Assembly (NCBI RefSeq): GCF_000315625.1
Contig: NW_005434596.1
Span: forward strand, 107,173-171,172
Length of the DNA stretch: 64,000 bases
Source: Guillardia theta CCMP2712
Taxonomy: Eukaryota; Cryptophyceae; Pyrenomonadales; Geminigeraceae
Reading direction: 5' to 3'
The notes below the pieces were generated by a model. It was given only the letters and a program-made list of their open reading frames with translations. It ran no database searches and had not been told where the DNA came from. Positions 24,994 through 41,430 of the stretch are shown in pieces (the stretch's first letter is position 1; each line of letters starts with the position of its first letter). The translations under genes were made by a program, and so were the position numbers.

Positions 24994-27900
24994 TCACGGG
25001 TTCTCGTAGGCGCCTACGTACGCCTGCGGTGCAGCAACCTCGAGACTCTCGGGCTGTTCGACGTCCTCGACCTCATGAGGCTGCGGGAAGCATGTGTAAG
25101 GTAAGGAGGAGAAGTAGGTGGGGGAAGAGAAGACAAGAAGGGAGGGAGGGAGGGAGGGAGGGAGGGACGAGGGAGGGACGAGGAGGAGGGAGAAAAGGGA
25201 GGAGCAAGAACGAAAGGAGCAGTTGGCCCTGGAGCAGGATCTGAAGAGGCTCCAACCTCCCAGCGGGGATTCACGACGATGAGGTTGTCCCTCAGCATGG
25301 GAATGAGGAGGATCAAGATGATAACGAAGAAGCCGGCCAGGGGAGCCTGCAAGGGAGTGAGTGCTGCTGCTGCTGCTGCTGGAGAGCAGGGGCAGACGGG
25401 GAGAGGAAGGAGGAAGGAGGAAGCTGGAAGGAGTAAGCAGGAAGGAGGGAAGAGCAAGGAAGCGAGGAAGGGGCGATGCAGCAGGGCCAAGAAGGGAGAG
25501 GGAGGGGAAGTTGGCAGACTCACATAGCTGAGCAGCTCAGCGCCCTGCACTCTCAGCCAGCAGCCGAAGGCCAACTGCCTTGACAGTGAGGAAGAAGAAG
25601 AAAGAGAAAGAGAATGAGACCAGAGCAATGCCGGAGATAAGGACGAGCGCGAAGAGAGCGGCAGAAGTCTGTCAGGAGAGGGTAAGTCAGTGCGGAGGAG
25701 GAGGAGGAGGAGGAGGAGGAGGAGGAGGAGGAGGAGGAGGAGGAGGAGGAGGAGGAGGAGGAGGAGGAGGAGGAGGAGGAGGAGGAGGAGGAGGAGGAGG
25801 AGGAGGAAAGATTGCTCAGACCTGCCACTTGTCCGTGTAGTAGCGGAGAACAAGAAATCCAGCAATGAAGGGCAGGATAAGAGGGACAGTGACCGCAAAC
25901 ATGATCCCACTGCGAGCATGGTACCGTCACAAGTCAGACTACATTTCCAACTTTCAGCAAGTCGATTCTCAGCTCACATGGCCAGGACGGAGATCATGGA
26001 CGAGTAGAAGAAGGCGAAGTCGAACTCCCACGACAGCTCCTGCTCGTGCCCATCTGCACAGTCCCCTCAGTCTCACTCTCAGCTGCCGTCAGCTCCACCT
26101 GAGGCCCAGTTGATCAGGGCAGGGGTCGTCGTGTGGAAGAGGAAGTAGAAGGAAGCTGAGAGGAAAGCAGCCTGGACGTGCTGGTTCGTCAGGGTTGAAG
26201 GTGTGTGAGAGGCACAACGACCTGCGCTACGTACTCGACAAAGAAAGACGTCGAGGAGCCGTACTGCAATCATTCCTGATGTGACTGGCAGGAGGAGGAG
26301 GAGGAGGAGGAGGAGGAGGAGGAGGAGGAGGAGGAGGAGGAGGAGGAGGAGGAGTAGAGGAGGGGGCAGGAGGCTCCAAGTTACCAGGAGAATCTGAGCG
26401 AACAATTGGTCCACGGGCGTCGAGAAGATAACGTTGAAGAGTTCATCCAGACCGCTGCAGGGGAAGTGAACGAATTGAGGGCTGTAGCACCGAAGCAGCA
26501 CACCTGAGAGACAGGGCAGGGACAAGAAGGAGGTTGGAAACCATGAAAAAGAATATGAGGTTGAACGAAGATCGCCTCATGGTAGAGACTGCAAACATGC
26601 ATATCGTGAGGACAGTCGATGGGAGTAGCCACGTGCGGCCCGATCCCGTCCTCTAGGTGACCTTGTCTGTGACCGAAGAACTTCACGCTCGCATGCACCA
26701 TGTATGGCATCAGGATCACGTTAACCAAAAGGACCTGAGGAGATCGAGGTCAAGGATTATTAGAAGGAGAAGAGAGCCTCAAGAATGAGTATGAGTATGA
26801 GTATGAGCATGAGTATGAGTATGACGATGATGAGTTTAGTATGATAGTGATGACGATGATGATGATGACAGTTGATCGGCACACTGACCAGGAAGGGCCA
26901 AAGGATATTAGCAAAGAAGAGAACAATCCTGTTGAAGCGCGATTGCCTGTTCAATGACGTCAGACCATTGCGATGGTGTTGGGCTGAAGCTCTACGTCGA
27001 GGAGACGGCAAAGTAGCTCTCATAGGATCCTGAGCTCCTGGAGGTTGCCGAGTTCTGATGGAGGATACTTCAGGGAAGAAAAGGAAGGAGGGGAGGAAGA
27101 GCAGGAGAAAGAGAAGAGGGAGAAGGAGGACTAGGAAGGGAGAGGTGGAGAAGAAGTGATAGTCAAACGAGAAAGGTGGACTGTATCTTGGAAGGAGCAG
27201 ACAGGAGACAGGAATAGAGGGAGGACTACAGAGAGGAGGAGAGGAGGCAGGAGAGGAAGGAGGGGAAGAAGAGGGAGGAGGAGGTAACCTCAATGCTTTC
27301 AACATTTTCGATCGTCTTGTCGCCGATCGCGAGGAAGAGCTGAGAATTCTCAGAGGCACGAAGAGGTCAAGAGCAAGACCCTCACTTGAAGGAGGAAGAT
27401 TGGCGTCACGATCGAGCTGGACCCCAGGTGTTAGGAAGGGAAAACGTGTAACATTTCCCTCCTCCCTACCTCAGCGCCACGAAGAGGATCAGAGTCCAGG
27501 TGAAGCTCAGCATGAAGTGGTGGATCCTGCCATATCTGCACAGGGGGGCTCAACAGACCGGCAGCACGCAGGAGCTCGGCAGGAGACCTCAAGTTCCTCC
27601 AAAAGACATCCTCGGGCTAAGACAGGAGGGTTAGTTTCGGGTGTTCTGTGAGTCACAGGGAGGAGGGGGAAAGGGAAGTTGGAAGGGGGGAAAAGGGAGG
27701 CAGCAAATTCAGGAGGCACAAGGGAAGCTGACTGAGAGGGGAAAGAAGAGTACCTTGCATGCCATTGTGATAGACCAGCTCTGAGCGCTGCGGCAGAGCT
27801 GAGGAAAACAAAATCGTCAGGATGGCAATCGTCATGGATGGATCAGAAATGAATAGCAAGCTCGTGTTCTGCTACGACCAGATCGACTACATCGGGGTCT

Positions 27901-29832
27901 ACCTGCATCTTTCTGCCGATCGCTGGCTGGCTGAACTCACTCTGGGCCTTTTGGACGTTCTGCAGACCTCAAGCGTCAGCACTCAAGACTCCAACATTCG
28001 GGCTTCTTGCCCTAAATGCATTGACGGCTGCGATGGCGCTCTTGCGATCTTTGAAGACAACGAAGGCTGAAGGGACGGTAAGAGCATCGAGTTCCAGCCG
28101 CACTCCTTGTACCTGTCCCTGTTCCCATCCTCTCTTTCTTCCTCTGCAGCGCGTTCATCTGCATAATTTCAAGTGAGCCCCTTAAAAGGCGACGCAAATC
28201 GCTCCACCTCCTCCTCAGCCTTCTTAAGATCCCCTTCTAGGTGGTCGATGGCGTCGACCCATTCCCCCATGTACATGAAGGAGAAAAATCCAGTCTGGAG
28301 CACAAACACAGGACGTTTACTGCCCATGAAGTCATGGATTGCATGCCGACCTGCATCTGCGGTCGAGTCCCGTCGTTCTCCGCCTGCTGCTTGTACCTGG
28401 CCAGCTGTATAGGTCGAGCTAAGACCAGCCGCTGCGGCAAAGGGCACAGAGGTAGAGGTAGAGGTAGACCTTCTTGTGGAGGACACGATGATTCTCCACC
28501 AGATCCACCTGCATCGATGGCGTCAGGACCAACGGCAGGTGCCCAAACCTCCAACGCACCAGGTCCGTCACGTCAAGGGAGACAGACACGTCCAGGACCT
28601 GACAGGAGCGATCTTCAAACTCCAAGAGCATCGAGGGCATACATCCACAACCTTCCCTTGCGTGTCCGGGCAGGCGTCGAACATGGTTCGCAGCTCCTCC
28701 TGCCTCACCGGAGGGATCAATCTCAGGCCCTGCAGATAGGTCATGTCCTGCTGGGCGAGATTTCACAGCTGTTCAAGACCTGGATTTCGACAGTGTACGC
28801 CTGTAAAGCGCAAACGCGTCTTAGATAATTGCAAGCACTCACTCACTCTCCTGTTCTTACCTGAACAGGAGGAATGGCTCCTTCGCCATACTCTCCCTGC
28901 CGATCACACGTCAGCTTGTGTTCAAATATGGAGGATGTGACAGAAAGACCTTGGCGTTAGCAACCATCCTCGTTCGGAGGAAGTACACGATAGCGCACAG
29001 GCTTCCTGTGGTCCAGACTAATCACACATCCTCACCAGGCAAGGTCTGAACAACCGGCCAAGAAAACAGCGACCATGGTATGAAACAGAAGCGCGCTGGA
29101 GGGCGAAGCGAATCCGTTGGAGGTTGTGATGACGAATGAATCCAGCGGATACCAAGACTGAGCAGCGACACACTGGTCACTGGCATCGCCTGAATGACAG
29201 GAGGCACTGTCCTGACCTTCTTGGTTGTGAGGAGATTCATCGGAACGAGCACAGCAACCCCTAGGAATGCAATGACCTGTCATGCACGTTCAGCCCATCA
29301 GCGCAGCATGCAGAGGCGTTACAGAGAAGAAGACAGTCATGCTCCAGGTGAAGTCGAGGTACAGACGAGCCTCCAGCCCGGCAAGATGATGGACAGTATC
29401 GTCGTCAGCCTGCCGACATGTGAGAAAAGCACTCCCACCATCTCCCGTCACACCTGCGCAGTATCGACTAGGAAGGGGACGGGGTCAGCCACGAAGGTGC
29501 CAAGTTCCTGCAAGCAGAAGTTCAAGAGAGCATGCAGTCAAACTCGATGCTCCTCTTGCTTCACCCACCTGACAGCAACCCTCGTCCACCACGTCCTCTT
29601 CGCTCCCCGAGACAGCTTTGTCCTCTGAGGACGCCAGCGGTCTTCTCTCAGGGTTTCTCCTTCTCCTGTGTGGAGGGTTGAGCTGTGCTGCTCATTGAGG
29701 GAGAGGGCAAGGACACCTGTAGTTCCTCGCGGCGAAGAAGCATGCGGCAGCGAAAATCAAGAAGTAGAGTACAAGGTGAAGACCGAAGTTGATCATGACC
29801 GAATGCCATGAGCCGCCCCATGGACCGATCAT
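24994..29832 (-). CDS. OSCA/TMEM63 (CSC1-like) mechanosensitive channel, more than 20 exons
   Basis: Exons on the minus strand begin at 29832 (MIGPWGGSWHSVMINFGLHL, first TM) and end at TGA 24996..24994 (C-terminus QAYVGAYENP). Landmarks in order: LYLDFTWSMTVFFSV; FLGVAVLVPMNLLT; FVITTSNGFASPSSALLFHT; a cytosolic domain with AYTVEIQ, a basic helix RPIQLARYKQQAENDG, TGFFSFMYMGEWVDAID and AFVVFKDRKSAIAAVNAF; the hallmark PEDVFWRNL; then the 7TM channel core with FMLSFTWTLILFVAL, FNRIVLFFANILWPFL, VLLVNVILMPYMVHAS, TMRRSSFNLIFFFM, SSTSFFVEYVAQ, WEFDFAFFYSSM and FAVTVPLILPFIAGFLVLRY. These match the late-exocytosis TM, PHM7-cyt and RSN1_7TM layout. The family forms osmo- or stretch-gated cation channels or lipid scramblases. 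Several small exons are approximate. Confidence 0.87.
25696..25806. repeat. (GGA)n microsatellite in a channel-gene intron
   Basis: About 37 perfect GGA units. A second run of about 22 units lies at 26290..26354 in another intron of the same gene. On the coding strand both are pyrimidine tracts placed near splice acceptors. Confidence 0.9.
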
Positions 29833-30149
29833 GGTGATAGCTTGAGACTTGGAGGACAGTTGAGCTCAAGTGCGTCTTGATAGAGGTGCTAAGACAGGCG
29901 CTTCACTGCCGGCCTTGCTCCATCGCTAGCACAAGCCGGAATTAGAACAAAGCACTCACGCACGTCATGGTGCCCTCTCAGACATATCTTGACACCCATG
30001 TCTCACAGCTATGACCTCTCTCTCCTCTCCTCCTCTCCTCCTCTCTTCTTCTCTCCTCTCCTCCTCTCTTCTCTCCTCCATTCTTTCATTGCCCTACAAT
30101 TCCAGCATCTTCTATTTGCCTATCCTGCCTGCCATCGAAAAGGCGCTGA

Positions 30150-30245
30150 CAACCCAACCCGTATGACCCCACTAGTAAATGTTTGACCCCTCCATTTCAC
30201 AAGAAGGGTGCTATAATCGTATGGGTGTAACTACCACCCCACCCT
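30150..30245 (+). promoter_or_regulatory. C-rich element upstream of CCZ1
   Basis: Contains ATGACCCCACTAG, TTTGACCCCTCC and ACTACCACCCCACCC within 300 bp of the CCZ1 start, like the elements upstream of other genes here. The rest of 29833..30443 shows no gene, only CTCTCCTC simple sequence at about 30010..30080. Confidence 0.35.
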
Positions 30246-30443
30246 TCGGAAGCAAGCGTGTTTGTGGGAGCATCGAAAATGAATCAGGCAGAGGCGAGGG
30301 GGAAAGGATGGAGGGGAACAGGGAGGAGAGGAGAGGGGAGAATGCAGCGAGAGGAGAGGAGCCAGGAGCAAGATGTTGAGGCTACGACTTTGGCCAGGAG
30401 CAGGATGCAGAGTCGTGTCCACTGACATGCTTGCAGGACCGGC

Positions 30444-34817
<4,374 letters not shown>

Positions 34818-35111
34818 AGAGAAGAGAGAAATCAAGCAGAGCAGAGTCAAGGAGGAGGGAGAGGAGGAAGAGGAGGGAGTTGGAGAGGAGGTAGCAGTGG
34901 AGGAGAGGACCCGCAGGAGCAGGAACTCTGAGGGGGAACAGTGGGAACAAAAAGAGGAGCAGGGTGATGTTGGATAAGGAGGATGGAGGAGGAGGAGGAG
35001 GATGGCAGGGAGGATAAGGGCATAAAGGTTGGGGAGGCGAGGGAAGGAGGTGGAGGGTTTCATTGTAGACAGGAGGAGGGGGTTTCTATTCTTTGATTTG
35101 TTTGTAAATTT

Positions 35112-36615
35112 TCATTCAGTCAGCTCCTCGACCGAGGTGACGATCTTCGTCTGAACATCGTGCCTCCTCTCCTCCTCTCCACCCTTGCCCGCCGTCTCCT
35201 CCTCCTCCTTGTGCTCCTTCTTCGGAGTCTCTTGCCGTCCGGGTCTTCCTGCTGGGGCCGTCAGGCATCCAAGGTAAAGAAAGCAACATGTCACCTAGCT
35301 TTGCCATCCTGTGCACATCATACTTGTAGATTGCCTGCATACCACCATGAATTTCGTTCTTGTCTTCTCCTCTCCTCCCCTCCCCTCCCCTCCCCTCTGC
35401 TCTCCTGCCTCCCTCCCTCCCCTCTCATTCCATCCATTCTTCCTTTCCCCTACCTTGCTAACTGTCTATGCATACATCTTCCTCCAGCACCACCACCTCG
35501 CCACCATCACATCTCCCCCACCCTCACATTCGCCTCCTCCTCCTCCTCCTCCTCCTCCTCCTCTCACTCTCGCGTCATCGGCTGTTCCCGTCAGCTCATC
35601 GTCGTCAAAGTGCAACTTGGTGAGGGATGGGATGTCGTACTTCTGTCCTCCCAGCGCCTGCAGCTGCTCTGAGCGGGGCAGACTAGAGAAGGAAGCGGGG
35701 GAAAGGGGGGGGGCGACAGGAGATGAGGACAGGAGGGAGGGAAAGAAGGAGAGGAGGTAGAGGAGGAAGGGCGAGGGCGAGGGCGAGGGCGGGGTCGAAA
35801 GAGGGAAGAGTAGGAGAGGGAGAGGGAGAGGAAGAGAGAAGCGAAGGAGAAGAGAAGGGGGAGGGGGAGCGGGAGAGAGGCGGAGAAGGAGAGGGAAAGG
35901 GAGAGGGAGAGGGAGAGGCAGCAGTAGGAGGGAAGTAGCGACCTTTTCTTGGAGGAGAGAGCCTCTGAATGTTGCTGCTGTCTTGTTTCTGCTCTTGTAA
36001 GAGACCTTGGCGCTGATCGCCAGCTCCGGTCGGGCAACCCACTCCCTTGCGAATGCTCGTTCCATGTCGGTCTGCCAGCAGATCAGCGGGAGAAGAAGCA
36101 GGAGGAAGAGGGAATCGAGCTGGCGATGGTGATGATGAAATCGGGAGGAGGAGGAGGAGGAGGAGGAGGAGGAAAGGGAGGAGGAGGAGGGGGGGGAAGG
36201 GGAGGAGGAGGAGGAGGAGGTTTGCCGCTGGAGAACTGCATCTCACCGACAAATTCTTCAAGTTCTGCATCAAAACGTCCTTGGCGTTGACGTAGGACTT
36301 CTCGAAGGTCGATCGAATGCCAGTAATCTGGTCGGAGAGAGGACCAAAAGGAGAGTTTGAAGGAGGGGGCGATCAAGGGACGGGGGAGATGGGCAGGGAG
36401 GAGGGGAAGAAGAAGGAGAGGGGGAAAGAGTGAAGGACAAATACAACCATGATCAATATCAATCTCATCGTAAGTCACCTCACCTTCTCGTCTACATTCC
36501 GTTTCTCCTGGGCGATTTTTTGCTCGAGTTGTTTGCGTCTCACTTCCTGCTCGCCCAAGTCAAACCCGCGGATCAAAACATTTCTCAATGACATGGTCAA
36601 CTTCATCTTCAATAT

Positions 36616-36647
<32 letters not shown>

Positions 36648-37995
36648 CTACATTACGTCATTTCGACACAAGGCTGATTCGAGTGCCTCCAACACCCCCC
36701 CCCAGGTCTCACCTGCTTGTCAAGAATACTTTTCTTCCAACTTTCCTCCTCCTGCATTTTTCCAGCCTGCAAACATTCACGATATCAGCAGGAGATGAAT
36801 GAAGATCAGTAGATCAGGACAGCAAGCAGTGAACTACAACAGTAAAGTAATAGTAAAGTAACATTTGAATTCATTATGAAAAGGTGAAAGGACCAAAAAG
36901 ATGGTAACGATGATGATCATGAATATCGGGATAGAGTTAAGATTTGAGAAAGGTACTTTCACTTACCTCGACTCTCTTGTGTAGCAGCAGCACATCATTG
37001 TACATCTCAGCCTGGAAGCACATCAAGGTGAGCTGAACAACGAATCCCCTCCCACTCAACCTGCGCGAGTTTCTTCCCCTGTTTGATCATGTCTCGTATG
37101 AGAGGGGAGAACTTCACAGGAGGGATCTGATGGCACAGTCTCAGCTCCTCCTCCTCCCTCCACCATTTCCCTCACCCTCTCCGCCGCCACGTGCTCCTCG
37201 AAGTGATGACGCTGCGCTTCAGCCTTCTCCTGCGGTGAACCAGTGGGGATGAGGAGGGGGTGGCAGGAGGCAGCAGCATCGTTACATTGACAGCCTCCAG
37301 CAGGCTTGCACAGTGAGTCTCCATCTCCTTCCGCTTGTGAAGCCACTCCTCTTCGAACTCCTGACAAGACAAGGCCATCAGTATCCATGCTGGAGGGGCA
37401 GGTGGCTGGTTCCAATAGCAGCAGGTCACGGGGGCCACCCAAACACCCGCTAGAGGACGAAACGCTCGAGGCGAGGTCACGATGTGATGCCATGGAGAAG
37501 CGAGCGGGCAGGCAAGGCATGCGCATGATTCCTACCTGCATCTTGATCCCTAGCGAACGGTTCAGCATCTTGGTTTCAGACTGAGAGCACCAAGGGGTCA
37601 GTTCACGTTGCCAGTGAAACTGTTAGAAGCTTCTGCACCTCCTGCCGGCTCTTCTCGTCTGCACGCAGGATTTCCATCATCTTCTTCTCGCGCTCAGTCG
37701 CTTCCAACGCCTTCTTCTCGGCATTCATGTAGAACCGCACTATCCACAATTGGTTCACATTAGCATAGGGAGGTAGGGGGCGGAAGGACAGAACTGACCA
37801 GCCTCTCTTGATCCTTCTGTCTCGAAGCCCTTCACCGAAGAAGCATGCGCTTCCTTCCTGATCACCCGCCTAGAAAACCCGCAGGTCATTCACGGGCTAA
37901 CGTCACAAGCTTTTTTCCTCTACTTACACAGAAGGGTCTCGCCCACCATCCGGTCGGATGGTCCTCCTGCTGTAGGTCAAGTGCTTCTTCTCCAT
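35112..37995 (-). CDS. Coiled-coil protein, possibly cytoskeletal or ciliary
   Basis: Start MEKKHLTYSRRTIRPDGGRD at 37995. Small in-frame exons follow on the minus strand: VIRKEAHASSVKGFETEG, RFYMNAEKKALEATEREKKM, SETKMLNRSLGIKMQ, EFEEEWLHKRKEMETHCASL, EKAEAQRHHFEEHVAAER, IPPVKFSPLIRDMIKQGKKL, AEMYNDVLLLHKRVE, AGKMQEEESWKKSILDKQ, LGEQEVRRKQLEQKIAQEKR and ITGIRSTFEKSYVNAKDVLM. The C-terminal exon near 35294..35112 is acidic and ends TKIVTSVEELTE. The heptad-rich Glu/Lys composition indicates a long alpha-helical protein. The PPVKFSP-L-...-AxxYxxVxxLxxRVE segment resembles a motif I associate with conserved flagellar coiled-coil proteins, but I cannot name the family. The gene is convergent with CCZ1, about 295 bp apart. 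Confidence 0.6.
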
Positions 37996-38147
37996 CGTTC
38001 TGCTGCCTGTAGCGCCTTGTTGTATCACCCCTGTCTCCCTCCCTTCCTTCCCTCCCCTCTCTCTCCCCTCTCTCTTCCCTTTCTCGTCTTGCCTTTCAAC
38101 GGCTGACGCTTGCTGAGTGACCCTCATCCCCGCTTAACAGCTGAGTC

Positions 38148-38300
38148 ACAGCCGCCCGGGCTGCCGCCCGGGCCCCGGCGGCCTGCGGCCGGGCCGCCGT
38201 GCCGGTTCCCCCCGGGCTACCCGGCGGCCCGCCGGTGCGCCGGCCCTGGCAGCCGGCCGCGGCTGAGGCTGAGCCTCGGAGTGAGGTCCGACGGTCCTGC
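38148..38300. repeat. GC-rich island (CCGGGC/GGCCGG-rich)
   Basis: About 85% G+C with many CCCGGG and GGCCGG words, ending with GAGCTACCGTACCGTGCC. Similar islands sit at 44995..45045 (entering the assembly gap), 45929..46022, 55929..55985 and 58138..58180, often beside ACCGTACTAC. Confidence 0.6.
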
Positions 38301-38469
38301 GAGCTACCGTACCGTGCCGCAAGTAAATATATAAACTGAGAAATATAATAGATATATCTCGTGTGCATACTGACCGTACTATTGCACTGAATGCATATAT
38401 GTAGAAATGGGAAAAAGAAGTACAAACTAGCAATAGTATGTGGTCGACAGAACTTCATCTGTTGGTACG

Positions 38470-38740
38470 ATCATTATGGGTGGGGTACATTTTATATGCA
38501 TCTTCCGTAGTGATAGTATGGTGGGGGAGATATAATCCTACATGGATCGGGTGGGTACACAATCCCACAAACTCCTTTATCTTCAACCTACCCCCACTTC
38601 CCCCCTCCAAGTACCCATCCCTCCCTCATACACAGTACTCGATACTCGCGAACACCGGTTCATTTCCCTGTGCTTTGACCCCTACTTACCTACCAATAAC
38701 CCCTTCCCTCTTTTTAAAACTCCCCCAAGAGTTGGAGCAC
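38470..38740 (+). promoter_or_regulatory. C/G-rich TACCC element upstream of the 38.8-kb gene
   Basis: Contains GGGTGGGGTACATT, GGGTGGGTACAC, ACCTACCCCCACTTCCCCCC and a TTTTTAAAAC stretch about 45 bp before the ATG at 38759. Same style as other upstream regions here. Confidence 0.35.
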
Positions 38741-38758
38741 GAGTGTACAAACCTGTTC

Positions 38759-39337
38759 ATGCTGACAGAGCTGCTGAGGAGAATCCTGCTGTTGTTCCGT
38801 GCTGATCACAGCTTAAGGGATCCCCCACAAGAGCAGCTGGTTGAAGGATACCTAGCAGTGTATCCTGATCACGATCAGCACGATCTTCCCGAAGATCAGC
38901 TGGTCGAGGGTTATGTAGTCCTGCCTGACTACCAGGAGGATGGTCAACTGGCCACCTCCTCTGACCCAGAGCCTCAGGAAGAGAATCAAGAAGATGATGA
39001 TTCTCCTTCAACAGACGATGAGGACGAGGCAGGCAGTAATGCAGAGTCTGACGACGTTGCCCAAGGGCAACCCGTCCCCATGGTGGTGCAGGCTCCCCAG
39101 CCGCCCATGGCGGTGCCACCGCAGGCTCCCCAGCCGCCCATGGCGGTGCCACCGCAGGCTCCCCAGCCGCCCATGGCGGTGCCACCGCAGGCTCCCCAGC
39201 CGCCCATGGCGGTGCCACCGCAGGCTCCACAGCCTCATATCATAGGAGTCTGTGTGACGACAGGAAACCCTTGCAGTAGATGCGTGCATCATCACGGATG
39301 TCGATGGGCAAGGCAAGGGAGGCCTGGGCATATTTGA
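38759..39337 (+). CDS. Acidic protein with an 11-residue Pro/Ala tandem repeat
   Basis: A 192-residue open frame from MLTELLRRILLLFRADHSLR (the frame is open to 38438, but that part is low-complexity upstream DNA). Two QLVEGY motifs lie 27 residues apart (EQLVEGYLAVYPD, DQLVEGYVVLPD). A strongly acidic stretch (SDPEPQEENQEDDDSPSTDD) follows, then four to five copies of QAPQPPMAVPP, then a short Cys/His-containing tail (GNPCSRCVHHHGCR). I recognise no family. The duplicated QLVEGY hints at repeat growth by slippage. No intron is needed. The Cys/His tail could bind metal, but this is speculation. Confidence 0.55.
   Translation: MLTELLRRILLLFRADHSLRDPPQEQLVEGYLAVYPDHDQHDLPEDQLVEGYVVLPDYQEDGQLATSSDPEPQEENQEDDDSPSTDDEDEAGSNAESDDVAQGQPVPMVVQAPQPPMAVPPQAPQPPMAVPPQAPQPPMAVPPQAPQPPMAVPPQAPQPHIIGVCVTTGNPCSRCVHHHGCRWARQGRPGHI
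39089..39232. repeat. 33-bp minisatellite, about 4.4 units, translated
   Basis: Units start at 39089, 39122, 39155, 39188 and 39221 (partial) and are nearly identical at DNA level, including silent positions. This points to recent expansion by slippage or unequal exchange. Confidence 0.95.
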
Positions 39338-39582
39338 GCATGTGCCAATGAGCTCCTTGTCTTGTTTTCGTGTGGTTGAGCTGCATGAAAAAGTATCATT
39401 AATAAACCTAACTAACATAAAAGACTCTCTGTCTGCATCAGTGAGGTTTGTTCATATTAATTCAAAGCATGTCAGTCTCAAAGTTTTAGCGTCTTTGTGT
39501 AAATCCTGATGGTCTCAGTCTTGCTTACGCATTTCTCTCCAGCAACGTTTTCTTCCCTAATCTCCTCTTCTACCTCTTTCAC

Positions 39583-40419
39583 CTAAAAAGAGGCAGCCAG
39601 AGCGTCACCTGACCATCCTTTGCATTCTCCTTTGTATGGACTACGTTCCCAATCGCTGCCATCGCCAGGTCCGCGACTCGCGAGCAGCAGAGAACTCGAG
39701 TGCTTGTTTCCCATGTTCAAGATCTTGCCCAGTTGTCCCGTGCCATCCCGCCACGTCAACAGAGGTAGTCTCATCTCTCCTATCGAAGCTGGCGTTCTCT
39801 GAAGCCACTGTCGAAGCCGAAGTCTTGATGCCAACGCATGTGAGGACTTGGGCTTGGCTGAGGCTGAGAAAGGACGCTTGGTCCTTACGGGGATCTGGCT
39901 GGTGGAGGACTCTGCCTGATCGGAACTGATGGGGACAAGTGAGTCGAGCACAGTAGTCTATGATGTTGCAACCTATCAAACAGCCCATGTCCAAACTCGT
40001 TCCGAAGTTCCACCTTGCAAACGTTGAGGACTGCAGCTCCTCCTCTTGCTCCTGCCACTTTGCCGTCAGCCACCCGGGCAATTGTTTCGAAGCAGACGAG
40101 CCTGTTGCTCATTAAAAATCATCTTTGCCTTTGCTCTTGCTCTGCAGCAATGCAGGAGGTGAGGAAGCACAAGTCAGATCAGATCAGGCAGCGATAAGCA
40201 GGAGCCGGAACAAGTACGCACTTGGGGCTCAGCAAGCTTAGAGCTGCTTTTTGCTTCCCCCTCAACATCAACCTTCGCATCTATCCAAGGGAGTGATGAG
40301 CAAATTTTTATGTGCGGGGAAAGCACCAAGCAAACAACTACCTTGATATCGTTCATGGGAAGGACCAACCCGATGGAGTGCATAGCATCTAAGTTTGTCT
40401 TTTTGTCCTTCTCCTTCAT
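39583..40419 (-). CDS. Hypothetical protein, multi-exon
   Basis: Likely pieces on the minus strand: MKEKDKKTNLDAMHSIGLVL (from 40419), then ICSSLPWIDAKVDVEGEAKS, then WLTAKWQEQEEELQSSTFAR (about 40080..40000), then a terminal piece 39951..39583 with TKRPFSASAKPKSSHALASR and a stop at 39583. GT-AG signals are present between them, but phases were only partly checked. No family recognised. Confidence 0.35.
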
Positions 40420-40540
40420 TCTTTATCCACCAGCATGAGATGGAGCAGCGAGTTGAGCTTCCCTCCCCCTCTTCCCCTCTCTCCTCTCCTCAAATCTTTC
40501 AATATCATCTTGATCTCGAGCAACTCATCGACTGCCTGCC

Positions 40541-41136
40541 TTGAGAATCAGCGATGCACAATTCAACCAATACCAGGACGGGCGGCGGCCCTGCCGCGGG
40601 CTACTTACTGGAACGCGGTCATCAAGGTCTTGCGGCAACTTGAAGTTCTACCCGTCATCATCATGTCACATGTTTTTGACAATGATGGGATACCGGACCT
40701 TGCTCGGAGTAAACTGCAAGCAGCAGCACAGAGGAAGATCCGAGGGCATCGTAACGCATATGCATAGCACGTCCCGCCAAAGGCCTTTCTTCCCATCGTC
40801 GCCTGCACTGATGGACTCTTGCAGGATGATGCGTTGCACTTTCTGTGCTTGCTGGCGGATCGCTCGGCGAACAGGGAAACGGCAGCGCTGGATGGTCTCT
40901 CGGCCTCGCAAGACATCTCAGGTGATCCGAATTGCAAACGCATCCGGTCCAGGATCTTTCGTCAGCTCAAGGCCTCCCTGTCCTTCGCTGCCATCATCGC
41001 GGGTGCATTCCGGTATGCGTCTCATTCCTTCGGCGGCGGCCACAGCGACGTCGCTGGCATGGCGCGGGGGAATTGTCCTGCGCGCAGTAAAGTGAAGGTA
41101 TCAGTTAAGTTTGGGGGACAGCAGTTGCAGGATTAG
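40541..41136 (+). CDS. Hypothetical protein, candidate exons
   Basis: Two plausible coding pieces: 40600..40767 reading AVIKVLRQLEVLPVIIMSHV and on, and 40819..41136 reading MQDDALHFLCLLADRSANRE and on to a stop at 41134..41136. The first has the leucine spacing of a helical bundle and slightly resembles a TFIIS N-terminal module, but lacks its usual Trp. Boundaries are unknown and the whole may be spurious. Confidence 0.25.
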
Positions 41137-41190
41137 GTTTGGTTCTCGCTGTCTTTTCGCTTCTCGCCGTTTGGCAGCGTGCGAAAAGAT

Positions 41191-41430
41191 TGTCCTCGTA
41201 CTGAACTTTAACTTAACTTTGAGTGAAGAGTGACCTGAGTCCGAGACTTGTTTACTACTGACTCGCCGCTGGGAGCAAACTTTGAGACTAGTCACGCCCA
41301 GGGGCCAGTCAACTTTACTCAGTGTAGGAGTAAACCGGCTGACAGTACTGTCGGGGAACGTACCACCCGGACCTCTGCAGGACCCCCGCAACTCAGTAAA
41401 CTGACCCCGTCCTTGCACCTTGGGAATCAC
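41191..41430. repeat. Dispersed repeat copy (CTCGTACTGA..TTAACTTAACTTTGAGT) with extended flank
   Basis: The core at 41194..41224 reads CCTCGTACTGAACTTTAACT then TAACTTTGAGTGAAG. The following 200 bp has further ACTTTACTC, AAACTTTGAG and GTAAACTGAC words, as if decayed inner parts of the same element. Confidence 0.7.

Noticed and set aside
25553-25930. Poly-Ser/Leu/Arg frames over the GGA tract in the channel gene
   Set aside because: Intronic microsatellite; channel exons on either side join in frame.
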